Shown here one piece after another: positions 19,010 to 26,718 of a stretch of DNA of 64,000 bases. Position numbers and translations under genes: made by a program. The stretch's first letter is position 1; each line of letters opens with the position of its first letter. The notes beneath the pieces were generated by a model. The model had not been told where the DNA came from. It did not search any database and saw only the letters and a list, made by a program, of their open reading frames with translations. The DNA is taken from positions 1,364,001 through 1,428,000 of the forward strand of contig NZ_CP018082.1 in assembly GCF_001886715.1 (NCBI RefSeq). Reading direction: 5' to 3'. This DNA is from Nocardia mangyaensis (GTDB lineage: Bacteria > Actinomycetota > Actinomycetes > Mycobacteriales > Mycobacteriaceae).

Positions 19010-19024
19010 TTGCTAGGTTGCTAG
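19010..19024 (-). repeat. Tandem TTGCTAG repeat in pckG leader
   Basis: TTGCTAG occurs twice with 1 nt between (19010-19016 and 19018-19024), just upstream of the pckG ribosome site. The core GCTA is shared with the palindrome TTAGC-N5-GCTAA near the ArsR gene, so it may be a regulator site. The link is inference. Confidence 0.4.
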
Positions 19025-19080
19025 TTTAGAAAATATGCAACTAATGGACGGCGGGGGTGGACCGGCTCGATGGCCGGGGC

Positions 19081-19434
19081 TCAGGCGGTGTTGGCGACCG
19101 GCGACTCGGTGGGGTGGTCCAGCAGTTCGGCCTGCCCGGCGACGACGCCGGTGAGGATCGCGCGCGCCACGATCAGCAGCTCTTTGACCCGCGGCGAGGT
19201 GAGTTCGTAGGTCACCGACAGTCCCTCGCGGCGCGCGGTCACCAGTCCGGCCCGGCGCAGGATCGCGAGCTGCTGAGACAGGTTGGCCGCTTCGACGCCG
19301 ACCTCGGGGAGCATTTCCGAGACCGCGTGTTCGCGCTCGCTGAGCAGTTCCAGCACCCGGATGCGGATGGGGTGGCCGAGGGTTTTGAAGAAGTCGGCCT
19401 TCATCTGGTACAGCGGCCTGCTCAGTCCTGGCAC
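19081..19434 (-). CDS. ArsR family transcriptional regulator
   Basis: A 117-residue winged-helix repressor with FFKTLGHPIRIRVLELLSE at the start and the recognition helix region VEAANLSQQLAILRRAGLVTARREG. No CxC metal-binding motif is visible (no Cys at all), so it is probably not a classical arsenic or zinc sensor. It is divergent from the alpha/beta-hydrolase gene, with a palindrome in the gap, and lies about 90 bp upstream of pckG on the same strand, so it may affect both. Confidence 0.88.
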   Translation of the reverse strand: MPGLSRPLYQMKADFFKTLGHPIRIRVLELLSEREHAVSEMLPEVGVEAANLSQQLAILRRAGLVTARREGLSVTYELTSPRVKELLIVARAILTGVVAGQAELLDHPTESPVANTA

Positions 19435-19480
19435 CGTGGGAGACCCGCCTTCCGCTCGACCGGTATGGTGATTTCTAACT

Positions 19481-19495
19481 TTAGCAAACAGCTAA
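19481..19495. promoter_or_regulatory. Palindrome between ArsR and hydrolase genes
   Basis: Perfect inverted repeat TTAGC-AAACA-GCTAA located directly before the ribosome site of the hydrolase gene and about 47 bp before the ArsR start. It fits an operator for the ArsR protein. Confidence 0.55.
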
Positions 19496-19506
19496 CAGGA
19501 GAGACA

Positions 19507-20310
19507 TTGCCCATCGCCACGCTCAACGGCATTCAGCTCAGCTACGACGAGACCGGAACGGGCCCGCTGGTCCTGCTGGTCATGGGCAGCGCAAGCCCCG
19601 GCCGCGTCTGGCGTACCTATCAGGTGCCCGCTCTGGTCAAGGCCGGATTCCGCGTCGCCACCGTCGACAATCGCGGGATCGCGCCGTCGGCGGAGTCCGC
19701 CGCGGGCATCACCATGTCCCAGCTGGTCGGTGACACCGCTGCCCTCATCGAGCACCTCGGCGCTCCCGCGCACGTGGTCGGCACGTCGATGGGCTCGCGG
19801 ATCGTCGCCGAACTCGCCCTGGCCCGGCCGGAACTGCTCGGCAAGGCGGTCATGTTCGCCGCCACGGCGCGCCCGCACCCGGTGACGAGCACGCTCAACA
19901 AGGGCGAACAGGCCCTGTTCGACAAGGGCATCCAGCTGCCGCCGGAGTACGCGGCCGCGATCAAGGCGATGCTCAATCTGTCGCCACACACCCTGGCCGA
20001 TCCGGCCAAGGCGCAGGAGTGGCTCGACATCTTCGAATTCACTTCGGGCAAGGGCACTCCCGGCACCCGCGCCCAGCTCGGGCTCGACCGTTCGCAGGAC
20101 CGTCGCGCGGCCTACCACGCCATCACCGTGCCCAGTCTGGTGGTCGGCTTCGCCGACGATCAGATGGTGCCGCCGCGGTTCTGCCGCGAGGTCGCCGAGG
20201 CGATCCCCACCGCTCGCTACACCGAGATCGAGCGTTGCGGGCACTACGGCTATCTCGAACGACCCGATGAGATCAACCGTGTGCTGATCGAATTCCTCTC
20301 CGCTGCCTAG
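19507..20310 (+). CDS. Alpha/beta hydrolase
   Basis: A 267-residue hydrolase of the alpha/beta fold. The triad can be read as Ser in GTSMGS (nucleophile elbow, around residue 95), Asp in GFADDQMVPP and His in CGHYGYLERP. The oxyanion region is LLVMGSASPGRVW. The TTG at 19507 is chosen because AGGAGA lies 5 nt upstream and the protein then starts with the usual MPIATLNGIQLSYDETG. Substrate unknown; control by the divergent ArsR is likely. Confidence 0.88.
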   Translation: MPIATLNGIQLSYDETGTGPLVLLVMGSASPGRVWRTYQVPALVKAGFRVATVDNRGIAPSAESAAGITMSQLVGDTAALIEHLGAPAHVVGTSMGSRIVAELALARPELLGKAVMFAATARPHPVTSTLNKGEQALFDKGIQLPPEYAAAIKAMLNLSPHTLADPAKAQEWLDIFEFTSGKGTPGTRAQLGLDRSQDRRAAYHAITVPSLVVGFADDQMVPPRFCREVAEAIPTARYTEIERCGHYGYLERPDEINRVLIEFLSAA

Positions 20311-20331
20311 ATTGTGGCGAAGAAGGTCTGC

Positions 20332-21225
20332 CTACCGGATGCTCAATGCCGTCGCGGCCGCGTCGGCGATCGCGGTCGCGACAGCGCTGAGCGCGGGGGA
20401 GTGCAGCTTCCACTGCTGCCAATACAGCGGTACGTCGATGGCGGAATCGCCATCGACGTTCACCAGAGTTCCTGCGGCACGGTCTGTTCCGGTCTGCAGA
20501 TCGGGCAGCATGCCCCAGCCGAGTCCGAGCCGTACCGCCTCGGCGAATCCGTTCGACGAGGGTACGTAGTGGCTGGGCGGGTCGACATCGCGGCGGACCC
20601 GGCGGCGTAGCTGACGGAACTGCAGATCGTCCTTGCGGTCGAAGTGCACGACCGGCGCGCTGGTGTACGCGGCCGGTGTCGGGCCGTTCGGAAACCAGGT
20701 TCCGGCGAAGTCCGGCGTCGCCATCGGGCGGTAGCGCATCGCGCCGAGCGGGTCCACCTTGCAGCCCCGCACCGGCGTCGCCGTCGCGGTGATGGCCGCC
20801 ATCACCGTGCCGTCGCGCAGCAGGCGGGTGGTGTGCTCCTCGTCCTCGCGGTGCAGGTCGAAGAAGATCCCGGCGGGTACCCGGGCCAGCGCGGGCATCA
20901 CCCATGATTCGAGCGAGTCGGCGTTGACGGCGATCGGGATGCGGATGGGTCGGTCGGCGGGCCGGTCGGCGTCGCCGAGTTCGCGTGCGGTGTCACCGGC
21001 GAGCAAGGCCACCTGCCGCGCCAGGCGCAGGACCGCGAGCCCGGATTCGGTGGCGCGCACCGGTTTCGAGCGCTGCAGCAGGATGCGGCCCGCGGCGTCT
21101 TCCAGCGCCTTGATGCGCTGACTGATCGCCGACGGGGTCACGCTCAACCGACGTGCCGCCGCTTCGAACGTTCCTTCGGTGAGCACGGCGTCGAGAGCGC
21201 GCAGTTGGTCAAGTTGCAGATCCAC
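20332..21225 (-). CDS. lysG: LysR family regulator, ArgP/LysG type
   Basis: A 297-residue LysR-type activator. The N-terminal helix-turn-helix is ALDAVLTEGTFEAAARRLSVTPSAISQRIKALE; the effector domain follows (about 95-297). Family, length and divergent pairing with a LysE exporter identify it as the LysG/ArgP type, which activates basic-amino-acid export when Lys, Arg or His accumulate. The start codon is GTG. A 24-bp inverted repeat lies between the two genes. Confidence 0.88.
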   Translation of the reverse strand: MDLQLDQLRALDAVLTEGTFEAAARRLSVTPSAISQRIKALEDAAGRILLQRSKPVRATESGLAVLRLARQVALLAGDTARELGDADRPADRPIRIPIAVNADSLESWVMPALARVPAGIFFDLHREDEEHTTRLLRDGTVMAAITATATPVRGCKVDPLGAMRYRPMATPDFAGTWFPNGPTPAAYTSAPVVHFDRKDDLQFRQLRRRVRRDVDPPSHYVPSSNGFAEAVRLGLGWGMLPDLQTGTDRAAGTLVNVDGDSAIDVPLYWQQWKLHSPALSAVATAIADAAATALSIR

Positions 21226-21231
21226 ATAAGG

Positions 21232-21259
21232 GATTCTAATGACTGTGCAGAATCATTAG
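21232..21259. promoter_or_regulatory. LysG binding site between lysG and lysE
   Basis: Interrupted palindrome CTAATGA (21236-21242) and TCATTAG (21253-21259). A second, interleaved pair GATTCT (21232-21237) and AGAATC (21249-21254) overlaps it. It is centred in the 72-bp gap between the divergent genes, as expected for a LysR-type site. Confidence 0.65.
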
Positions 21260-21297
21260 CTGGTCTTGTCTTCGGCGGCCTTCTAGCGTCGACAGCT

Positions 21298-21915
21298 GTG
21301 ACGGCATCATCGGCGGCATTGGCCGCCTTCTCCGGATTGGGTTTCGGACTCTCGCTCATTGTGGCGATCGGCGCGCAGAACGCGTTCGTCCTGCGGCAGG
21401 GCGTGCGCGGTCAGCATGTGTTTCCGGTCATCGCGGTCTGTGCGGTATCCGACATCGTGCTGATCGCCGTCGGCGTTGCGGGGTTCGGCACGGTCGTCGA
21501 GTCGTTTCCCGCCGTCGTGACGGTCGCGCGCTACGCGGGTGCGGCCTTCTTGCTCGGCTACGCCCTGCTCGCTGCACGCCGTGCGCTGGGTTCATCGACG
21601 CTGATCGCCGAGGCGGGCGCGTCGGTCGCGCTCGGCGCGTCCGTGCTGACCTGCCTGGCGCTGACCTGGCTCAACCCCCATGTGTACCTGGACACGGTCG
21701 TGCTGCTCGGTTCGTTCGCCAGCACCTACGCCACGCCCGATCGCTGGTTCCTGGCCGCGGGTGCCATGGTGGCCAGCGTGGTGTGGTTCCTCACCCTCGG
21801 CTACGGCGCGCGACGGCTGCGGCCGCTGTTCGCCCGTCCGGGCGCTTGGCGGGTCCTCGACTCGCTGATCGCCGTGGTCATGCTCGCGCTGGCTCTCGGG
21901 CTGCTGCTCGGCTGA
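21298..21915 (+). CDS. lysE: LysE/ArgO family amino acid exporter
   Basis: A 205-residue membrane protein with five or six helices that exports L-lysine and/or L-arginine. The family pattern GLSLIVAIGAQNAFVLRQG is at the N-terminus and the conserved LTWLNPHVYLDT is near residue 122. The GTG at 21298 is preferred over the longer frame from 21205, which would run through the regulator-binding palindrome. It is paired divergently with the LysG-type activator. Confidence 0.9.
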   Translation: MTASSAALAAFSGLGFGLSLIVAIGAQNAFVLRQGVRGQHVFPVIAVCAVSDIVLIAVGVAGFGTVVESFPAVVTVARYAGAAFLLGYALLAARRALGSSTLIAEAGASVALGASVLTCLALTWLNPHVYLDTVVLLGSFASTYATPDRWFLAAGAMVASVVWFLTLGYGARRLRPLFARPGAWRVLDSLIAVVMLALALGLLLG

Positions 21916-21992
21916 TCCTCACCCGGTGGCGATCCCCCTCGGCCCGCAGCGGCCGGCGCCCTCGGTTCACGCGCCTTCGCGGTGGTCGCAGG

Positions 21993-22337
21993 TCAGGATT
22001 CCTCGGCCCAGGGCTTCACCGGTGGTTTGACCCACATCAGCTTCTCGTCGGCGTGGGTGCGCACCGCGGCCGGGTGGCCGGGGTTGCGGGCGGCCCAGGC
22101 GTCCTTCTGGTCGAGCAGGTCCGCGACGACCTGCCAGGTCTCGCCGGTGCTCGGCGGATTGGTCTCGGCCGCGCGGGCCAGTTTACGCAGCGTGGACGCG
22201 GGCAGGGCGAGCAGTTCGGCCCCACTGATCTCGCGTGACCACGCGTATGCCGCCAGTCGGCGGGCCTTGGCGACCCGACTGGCCGTTGCCGCGTCGGAAT
22301 GCGCGTGATCGGGTGCCTGATCGGCGCTGTCTGGCAC
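21993..22337 (-). CDS. Hypothetical protein, 114 aa
   Basis: Not recognised. A soluble, largely helical protein without signal peptide or membrane helix. It has an Asp/His/Ala-rich N-terminus, a central helical stretch (ISGAELLALPASTLRKLARAA) and a Trp-containing C-terminus (KLMWVKPPVKPWAEES). The codon use looks coding. It is followed by a strong hairpin, with the SLT transglycosylase gene upstream of that in divergent-to-terminator order on the same strand. Confidence 0.6.
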   Translation of the reverse strand: MPDSADQAPDHAHSDAATASRVAKARRLAAYAWSREISGAELLALPASTLRKLARAAETNPPSTGETWQVVADLLDQKDAWAARNPGHPAAVRTHADEKLMWVKPPVKPWAEES

Positions 22338-22354
22338 CGGCCGATTCTACGACG

Positions 22355-22396
22355 AACGCCCGCGCCCCGGTCGGCGATGACCGGGGCGCGGGCGTT
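22355..22396 (-). terminator. 18-bp hairpin terminator after SLT transglycosylase gene
   Basis: Perfect 18-bp inverted repeat starting AACGCCCGCG and ending CGCGGGCGTT with a 6-nt loop. It lies 15 bp beyond the SLT gene stop codon and just upstream of the 114-aa gene on the same strand. Confidence 0.8.
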
Positions 22397-22411
22397 GACC
22401 CGTCAGGTGGC

Positions 22412-23029
22412 TCAGTAAGCGCTGTTGACGTTGTCCATGGAGCCGTAGCGGTGCGCGGCGTAGTTGCAGGCCGCGACGATGTTGGAGACCGGGTTCCACA
22501 CGTCGAACGGGGTGCCCTCGACGTGGTAGGCGGCGTATGTGGGGTCGATCACCTGGAGCAGGCCCTTGGAGGGGATGCCGTTGATCGCGTTGATGTCCCA
22601 CAGGTTGATCGCCTGGGGGTTGCCGCTGGACTCACGCATGATGTTGCGGTGAATGCCCTCGTAGGAGCCCGGGATGCCCTTCTCGGCCATGATGTCGAGG
22701 GCCTCGCGGATCCAGCCGTCCAGGTTGTCCGCGTACACGCGGGGGGCGGGCTCGGGCATCGGGGCCGGAGCGGCCTCGGGAGCGGGTTCCGGGGCGACCT
22801 CCGGGGCGGGCGCGGGGATGGCTTCGATGGCAGGGGCGGCGCCGACAGCGGGAATGCTCTCCGCCTGCTCGACGACCATGGCGGCACGCTCGGGCGTACC
22901 GGCATCGGCGAACGACACGGCAGAGGACGCGGCTACGGCGACCAGACCGATCGCGGCGACTGCCACGGTGAACGCCTCACGGCGGGAGCGACGGCCGATA
23001 GCGGTGCTGAGCTTGTCTTTGTCGATCAT
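22412..23029 (-). CDS. Exported SLT-domain transglycosylase
   Basis: A 205-residue peptidoglycan lytic transglycosylase-type protein. A signal sequence or membrane anchor (AFTVAVAAIGLVAVAASSAVSFA) follows a positively charged N-terminus. An Ala/Pro/Glu-rich spacer (residues 60-95) leads to a C-terminal SLT domain with the catalytic Glu in IMRESSGNPQAIN and the conserved GLLQVIDPTYAAY and NIVAACNYAAHRYGS. It probably acts in wall remodelling, as do the Rpf-like proteins of actinobacteria. It has a long leader and a strong terminator. Confidence 0.88.
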   Translation of the reverse strand: MIDKDKLSTAIGRRSRREAFTVAVAAIGLVAVAASSAVSFADAGTPERAAMVVEQAESIPAVGAAPAIEAIPAPAPEVAPEPAPEAAPAPMPEPAPRVYADNLDGWIREALDIMAEKGIPGSYEGIHRNIMRESSGNPQAINLWDINAINGIPSKGLLQVIDPTYAAYHVEGTPFDVWNPVSNIVAACNYAAHRYGSMDNVNSAY

Positions 23030-23596
23030 TGCTTTTCTGTTCCTTCATCTCTGTCTGGCGATCCGGGCCCGGGTCGGGGCGCGGTGGATCGCGCAGCGCG
23101 CGCGGCGGCGCGGCGCCGGTCAGGCGATGTGTTGTTTCTGTCTGTATGGAATGTGCGTACGCTGTCGGGGTACGGACGCTCGATGGCGATCCGCCGCGTC
23201 GCACGGTGCTCCACAGCTGGCTGCGGGGAGACCACGCGCTGTTCGGTACTCGCGAAGGTTCGAACCTTGCTGACCAAACCGCAGGTCTGTTTTTGACCTG
23301 ATTGCAGAATGGTCACGGTAGATGAACGTAAGGTGAACGAAACCTGAACGGTAAACGCTGACGATCTTGGTCCGTTCTCCGCGTAGATGCGGAATCGTTA
23401 TGTACGCAGGGGGTTTGCGATCGTTCTCGCAGTGGTGCGCGTCACAGAAAAAGTTCGGCCGAATCAGGTTTCGTGAGTGTTTGCGCAGCTAGAAGGTGTC
23501 CGGATCGGGACTGGGGTGGCACTGCGCGCGATTGTCCATGGCGGTGGGATGACAACGCCGTGACTGTTGGCCGGCGCGCTCCACCGAGACGAAAAA
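23030..23596. other. Long non-coding stretch upstream of SLT gene
   Basis: About 570 bp with no convincing gene. The part next to the SLT gene is its 5' leader. Inverted repeats are present, for example CGTAC elements around 23155-23175, and an AGGTTCGAACCT palindrome (23256-23267). A c-di-AMP (ydaO) riboswitch was looked for because it often precedes wall hydrolase genes, but its conserved blocks were not found. Confidence 0.5.
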
Positions 23597-23635
23597 ACCG
23601 CATCCCGGCAGTTTCGATAACTGCCGGGATGCGGT
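23597..23635 (-). terminator. Rho-independent terminator after tRNA-Lys
   Basis: Near-perfect 16-17-bp inverted repeat (ACCGCATCCCGGCAG and CTGCCGGGATGCGGT) with a 5-6-nt loop. On the minus strand it is followed by TTTTTTCG. It begins 7 bp after the tRNA 3' end. Confidence 0.9.
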
Positions 23636-23641
23636 CTGTTG

Positions 23642-23714
<73 letters not shown>

Positions 23715-24053
23715 GTGCTTCGCTGGAGTGAACCTCTCGGCTTCTCCGCTCGCTCCGCTGTGCGGTGCGGAACAAACACTAACAGGCTCGGGGCCGGAAA
23801 GTGAAATCGGCTGCTGACCGGCGCGGACGTCGGTCCGTTCGCGTTGTTAACGGCGGGCGCCTCCAGACATATCTAACGATTGTGACTTGGTCGTGTCGCG
23901 GGGGCTTTCCCGTTGGTGGCGGCCGAGCGGGCTGGCAGAATGGCGGGACGACGATCTCGAACGCCCCCGCGGTGCGGATGGCTAGAGCGATCCGATCGGT
24001 GGGATCTGCGGCGCACAGTTACAGCACGGCGTCGGTACGGAAACGGGGTTGAC
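23715..24053. other. Gap between tRNA-Lys and ldtB
   Basis: About 340 bp with no convincing gene. It must hold the minus-strand tRNA promoter and the plus-strand ldtB promoter. The middle (23860-23885) is AT-richer than its surroundings and includes TATCTAACGAT, a possible -10 region. The upstream extension of the ldtB frame shows no protein-like sequence. Confidence 0.4.
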
Positions 24054-25262
24054 ATGGGTAAGAAACGGGGGCGACCTCGGTCGCTGCGGACAATTGTTCC
24101 GGTGGTGCTGCTGGCGGTGTTCGCGCTGGGCGCGTCCGCCTGCTCGGCGGCGGAGGGCACTGGTGTCGAGGTGGCGATCGATCGCAATCCGATCACCGAA
24201 CTCATGAAGCCGAAGCTGGTTTCGGAGATCAAGGACGGCCAGGTCGGCGTCTCGCCGGGCATGCCGCTGGCCTTCCAGGTCGAGGACGGCAAGTTCACCG
24301 AGGTCGCGCTGACCAACCAGCAGGGCACGGTGGTCTCGGGCGCGCTCGCCCCGGACGGCAGGTCCTGGGCGACCACCGAGGTGCTCGGTTACGGCAAGAC
24401 CTACCAGCTCACCGCGAAGGCCATCGGCCTCGGTGGAGCCAACTCCTCGACGCTGAGCTTCACCACCAGCTCCCCGAACAATCAGACCAAGCCGTACCTG
24501 CTGCCCGGCGAGGGCGATGTGGTCGGCATCGGTCAGCCGGTGGCGATCCAGTTCGACGAGAACATCCCCGATCGCCGCGCGGCCCAGGAAGCCATCACGA
24601 TCACCACCGAGCCCGCTGTCGAAGGCGCGTTCTACTGGGTCAACAACCGCGAAGTCCGTTGGCGCCCCGAGCATTTCTGGGCGCCCGGTACCAAGGTGAG
24701 CATCGATGTGAACGTCTACGGCAAGGATCTCGGCAAGGGTCTGTTCGGTCAGGACAACATCACCTCGCACTTCACCATCGGTGACGCGCAGATCTTCACC
24801 GCCGACGACAACACCAAGCAGGTGGTGGTCGAGCGCAACGGTGAGGTGGTGATGACCATGCCGACCTCGATGGGCAAGGACAGCACGCCCACCGACAACG
24901 GGATCTACATCGTCGGCGACAAGTTCGACAAGATGGTCATGGACTCCTCGACCTACGGTGTGTCGGTGGACTCGCCCGATGGCTACCGCACGCCGGTCGA
25001 CTACGCGACGCGAATCTCCTACAGCGGCATCTTCTTCCACTCGGCCCCGTGGTCGATCGGTCAGCAGGGCTACTCCAACGCCAGTCACGGGTGCCTGAAC
25101 CTGAGCCCGGCCAACGCGCGCTGGGTGTACGAGAACGCCAAGCGCGGGGACATCACGATCATCAAGAACACCGTCGGCGGGACGCTGTCCGGGGTCGACG
25201 GACTCGGTGACTGGAACGTCCCCTGGGAGCAGTGGAAGGCGGGTAACGCCGACGCCCTCTGA
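24054..25262 (+). CDS. ldtB: L,D-transpeptidase, LdtMt2 type lipoprotein
   Basis: Makes 3-3 cross-links in peptidoglycan at the outer face of the membrane and is insensitive to most beta-lactams except carbapenems. The 402-residue protein has a lipoprotein-type signal (VVLLAVFALGASAC, Cys about residue 28), two immunoglobulin-like domains (about 45-250) and the YkuD catalytic domain (about 250-375). The catalytic motif SHGCLNLSP has Cys347 and His345, and a conserved tail DGLGDWNVPWEQWKAGN follows. The tail and catalytic motif match the remembered M. tuberculosis LdtMt2 (Rv2518c) closely. ATG at 24054. Confidence 0.95.
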   Translation: MGKKRGRPRSLRTIVPVVLLAVFALGASACSAAEGTGVEVAIDRNPITELMKPKLVSEIKDGQVGVSPGMPLAFQVEDGKFTEVALTNQQGTVVSGALAPDGRSWATTEVLGYGKTYQLTAKAIGLGGANSSTLSFTTSSPNNQTKPYLLPGEGDVVGIGQPVAIQFDENIPDRRAAQEAITITTEPAVEGAFYWVNNREVRWRPEHFWAPGTKVSIDVNVYGKDLGKGLFGQDNITSHFTIGDAQIFTADDNTKQVVVERNGEVVMTMPTSMGKDSTPTDNGIYIVGDKFDKMVMDSSTYGVSVDSPDGYRTPVDYATRISYSGIFFHSAPWSIGQQGYSNASHGCLNLSPANARWVYENAKRGDITIIKNTVGGTLSGVDGLGDWNVPWEQWKAGNADAL

Positions 25263-25282
25263 TCGGGCACGACAGCGAAAAG

Positions 25283-25316
25283 CGAAGGGCCACCGGAGAC
25301 ATCCGGTGGCCCTTCG
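25283..25316 (+). terminator. Terminator after ldtB
   Basis: Perfect 15-bp inverted repeat CGAAGGGCCACCGGA and TCCGGTGGCCCTTCG with a 4-nt loop, 20 bp after the ldtB stop codon. It also faces the converging small secreted-protein gene. Confidence 0.85.
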
Positions 25317-25333
25317 TTCGTGGGTGGGTCTGT

Positions 25334-25690
25334 TCAGACCGGGGTCGGCAGGTCGCTGCAGTCCATCATGGCCTCGCCGGCGACGGCGAGCGCGCTGCCG
25401 AGCGCCCCGCACAGGATGCGCCCGCCGAACAGCAGGCGATCCAGGTTGGGCAGGCCGGCCGAGCCGGTGCCGGAGGAGCCGGTGGTCTCGAAGCCGGTGG
25501 TCGAGCCGCTCTGCGCCGAACCGGTCTCGGGCAGCTCGCTCGGCAGGCCCACCTTGTCGGAGGTCGCGGGGGCGTCCGTCGTGAACGCGGTGAGGGGCAG
25601 TCCGGGCGATTCGGCGGCCGCGGCGGTGCCTGCGACCGGGCCTAGCACGAGGGCCGCCGCGAGGGCGGTGACGACGGTGGAACGCTTCAT
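25334..25690 (-). CDS. Small secreted protein, function unknown
   Basis: A 118-residue exported protein. The ATG at 25690 gives a clear Sec signal peptide (MKRSTVVTALAAALVLGPVA, cleavage near AAAA-ES); the longer frame does not. The mature part is Ser/Thr/Gly/Pro-rich and ends in a segment with two Cys (RILCGALGSALAVAGEAMMDCSD) that may form a disulfide. It resembles other short exported actinobacterial proteins without known role. It converges on ldtB. Confidence 0.7.
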   Translation of the reverse strand: MKRSTVVTALAAALVLGPVAGTAAAAESPGLPLTAFTTDAPATSDKVGLPSELPETGSAQSGSTTGFETTGSSGTGSAGLPNLDRLLFGGRILCGALGSALAVAGEAMMDCSDLPTPV

Positions 25691-25807
25691 CAAGTGGTCT
25701 TTCCGGTCGAGCGCTGACGCGAATGACGAGATCTGCCCCACATCTGGGCAGCGGTCCAAAGTGTAGCTGCCGAACGTGACCTTCGTCATGAAGCTGGCCT
25801 GTGCGCG

Positions 25808-25984
25808 CTAGGCGGTGGCCGCCAGGCCGGTCTCGGGACCGCCGAGTTCGGCCGTGATGCTGGTGCCGAGGTCGCCGACAACGACCCGGCGGGCCCCGCA
25901 GCGGCAGCGCTGGTAGGCGATGAGCCCTTCGCTGGTTCGGTGGGCCGACTCGATCCGCCAGGTGTGCGTGGTGTGACTGCTCAT
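25808..25984 (-). CDS. Hypothetical protein, 58 aa, with CxC motif
   Basis: A short protein starting MSSHTTHTWRIESAHRTSEG and containing QRCRCGARRVVV, which suggests a half zinc ribbon or a small beta-sheet domain. It is divergent from the CGNR regulator; the two ATG/GTG starts are 26 bp apart and share an inverted repeat. Function unknown. The pairing suggests that the regulator controls it. Codon use and position support a real gene. Confidence 0.55.
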   Translation of the reverse strand: MSSHTTHTWRIESAHRTSEGLIAYQRCRCGARRVVVGDLGTSITAELGGPETGLAATA

Positions 25985-25996
25985 GCTCCGAGTCTG

Positions 25997-26020
25997 TTGT
26001 AATGGCATTGTGCATTACAA
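25997..26020. promoter_or_regulatory. Inverted repeat overlapping the start of the CGNR gene
   Basis: TTGTAATG (25997-26004) and CATTACAA (26013-26020) with an 8-nt gap. A third half-site CATTACGG follows at 26022. The GTG start at 26010 lies inside. Binding by the CGNR protein would block its own start and the divergent gene. Confidence 0.6.
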
Positions 26021-26540
26021 CCATTACGGACGGGAGCCGGTGCGGCTGGGAGTCGGTCTGCTCAACGAGCCTTGTGCGAGCGGTGCGGAACTGGGTCGGC
26101 GCTGCGCCGCCGCGGGACTCGTCCTGCCGGGCCCGCCGACCGATGCCGACCTCGCGTCGGTGACGGCGTTCCTGGTGCGCTGGCGCCGCGTGGTGGAGTG
26201 CGCGGACCGTCCCGGCCGCGCGGAGTTGCTCAACGCGCTGCTGGCCGATTACGCCGCGGCACCCCGGCTGACCGACCACGCGGGCGACGGCTGGCACCTG
26301 CACTTCCGTGACCCCGGCGTCGCGACCGACCGTCAGATCGCCGCCCTCATCACCGTCGGCACCGCCCTGCATCTGACCGGCCTCGGCATGGACCGCCTCG
26401 GCGCCTGCGCGGCCGAAGGCTGCACTCAGGTCTACGTCGACACCTCCCGCAACGGGAGGCAGCGCTTCTGCAGCCCGGCCTGCGCGAACCGATCGGCGGT
26501 ACGCAGACATCGGGCGAGCCGGGTGACAGGCCCTGGATAG
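26010..26540 (+). CDS. CGNR zinc-finger protein with ABATE domain
   Basis: A 176-residue putative stress regulator. The N-terminal 120 residues form an ABATE domain (VRLGVGLLNEP at the start). The C-terminus has the zinc-finger LGACAAEGCTQVYVDTSRN followed by FCSPACANRSAVRRHRA, where the signature CGNR is CANR. Proteins of this type are predicted transcription factors. The GTG at 26010 (MHYNHYGREPVRL) is the most likely start. The palindrome over the start codon suggests autoregulation. Confidence 0.8.
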   Translation: MHYNHYGREPVRLGVGLLNEPCASGAELGRRCAAAGLVLPGPPTDADLASVTAFLVRWRRVVECADRPGRAELLNALLADYAAAPRLTDHAGDGWHLHFRDPGVATDRQIAALITVGTALHLTGLGMDRLGACAAEGCTQVYVDTSRNGRQRFCSPACANRSAVRRHRASRVTGPG

Positions 26541-26541
26541 A

Positions 26542-26583
26542 CCTCTGGCCGGGGTTCTGATTTCTCAGGACCCCGGCCAGAGG
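26542..26583. terminator. Bidirectional hairpin between CGNR gene and tRNA-His
   Basis: A 19-bp inverted repeat (CCTCTGGCCGGGGTTCTGA and TCAGGACCCCGGCCAGAGG, one mismatch) with a 4-nt loop. It lies directly after the CGNR stop codon and 7 bp after the tRNA-His 3' end on the other strand. Confidence 0.8.
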
Positions 26584-26590
26584 TTCTTCG

Positions 26591-26664
26591 GGTGACCGAC
26601 GGGACTCGAACCCGCGACAGCCAGGATCACAACCTGGTGCTCTACCAACTGAACTACGGTCACC
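26591..26664 (-). tRNA. tRNA-His (GTG)
   Basis: Minus strand. The acceptor has the extra G at -1 (GGTGACC) typical of tRNA-His, paired with GGTCACC at the 3' end. The D-arm is GTTCAGTTGGTAGAGC, the anticodon stem-loop CCAGGTTGTGATCCTGG with anticodon GTG, and the T-arm GGGTTCGAGTCCC. The discriminator is C. Confidence 0.95.
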
Positions 26665-26718
26665 ATCGCCGGTGAATCACCGGCGCCGTAGATACTAGCG
26701 TGTTTTCCGGGCCAGACC

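Noticed and set aside
23030..23330. c-di-AMP (ydaO) riboswitch before the SLT transglycosylase gene
   Set aside because: The leader contains CCCCGACAGC, which recalls part of the motif, but the other conserved blocks and the pairing order are absent.
23982..26510. 842-aa minus-strand frame opposite ldtB and the CGNR gene
   Set aside because: Covers several well-supported genes on both strands and two terminators; composition is that of an antisense shadow.
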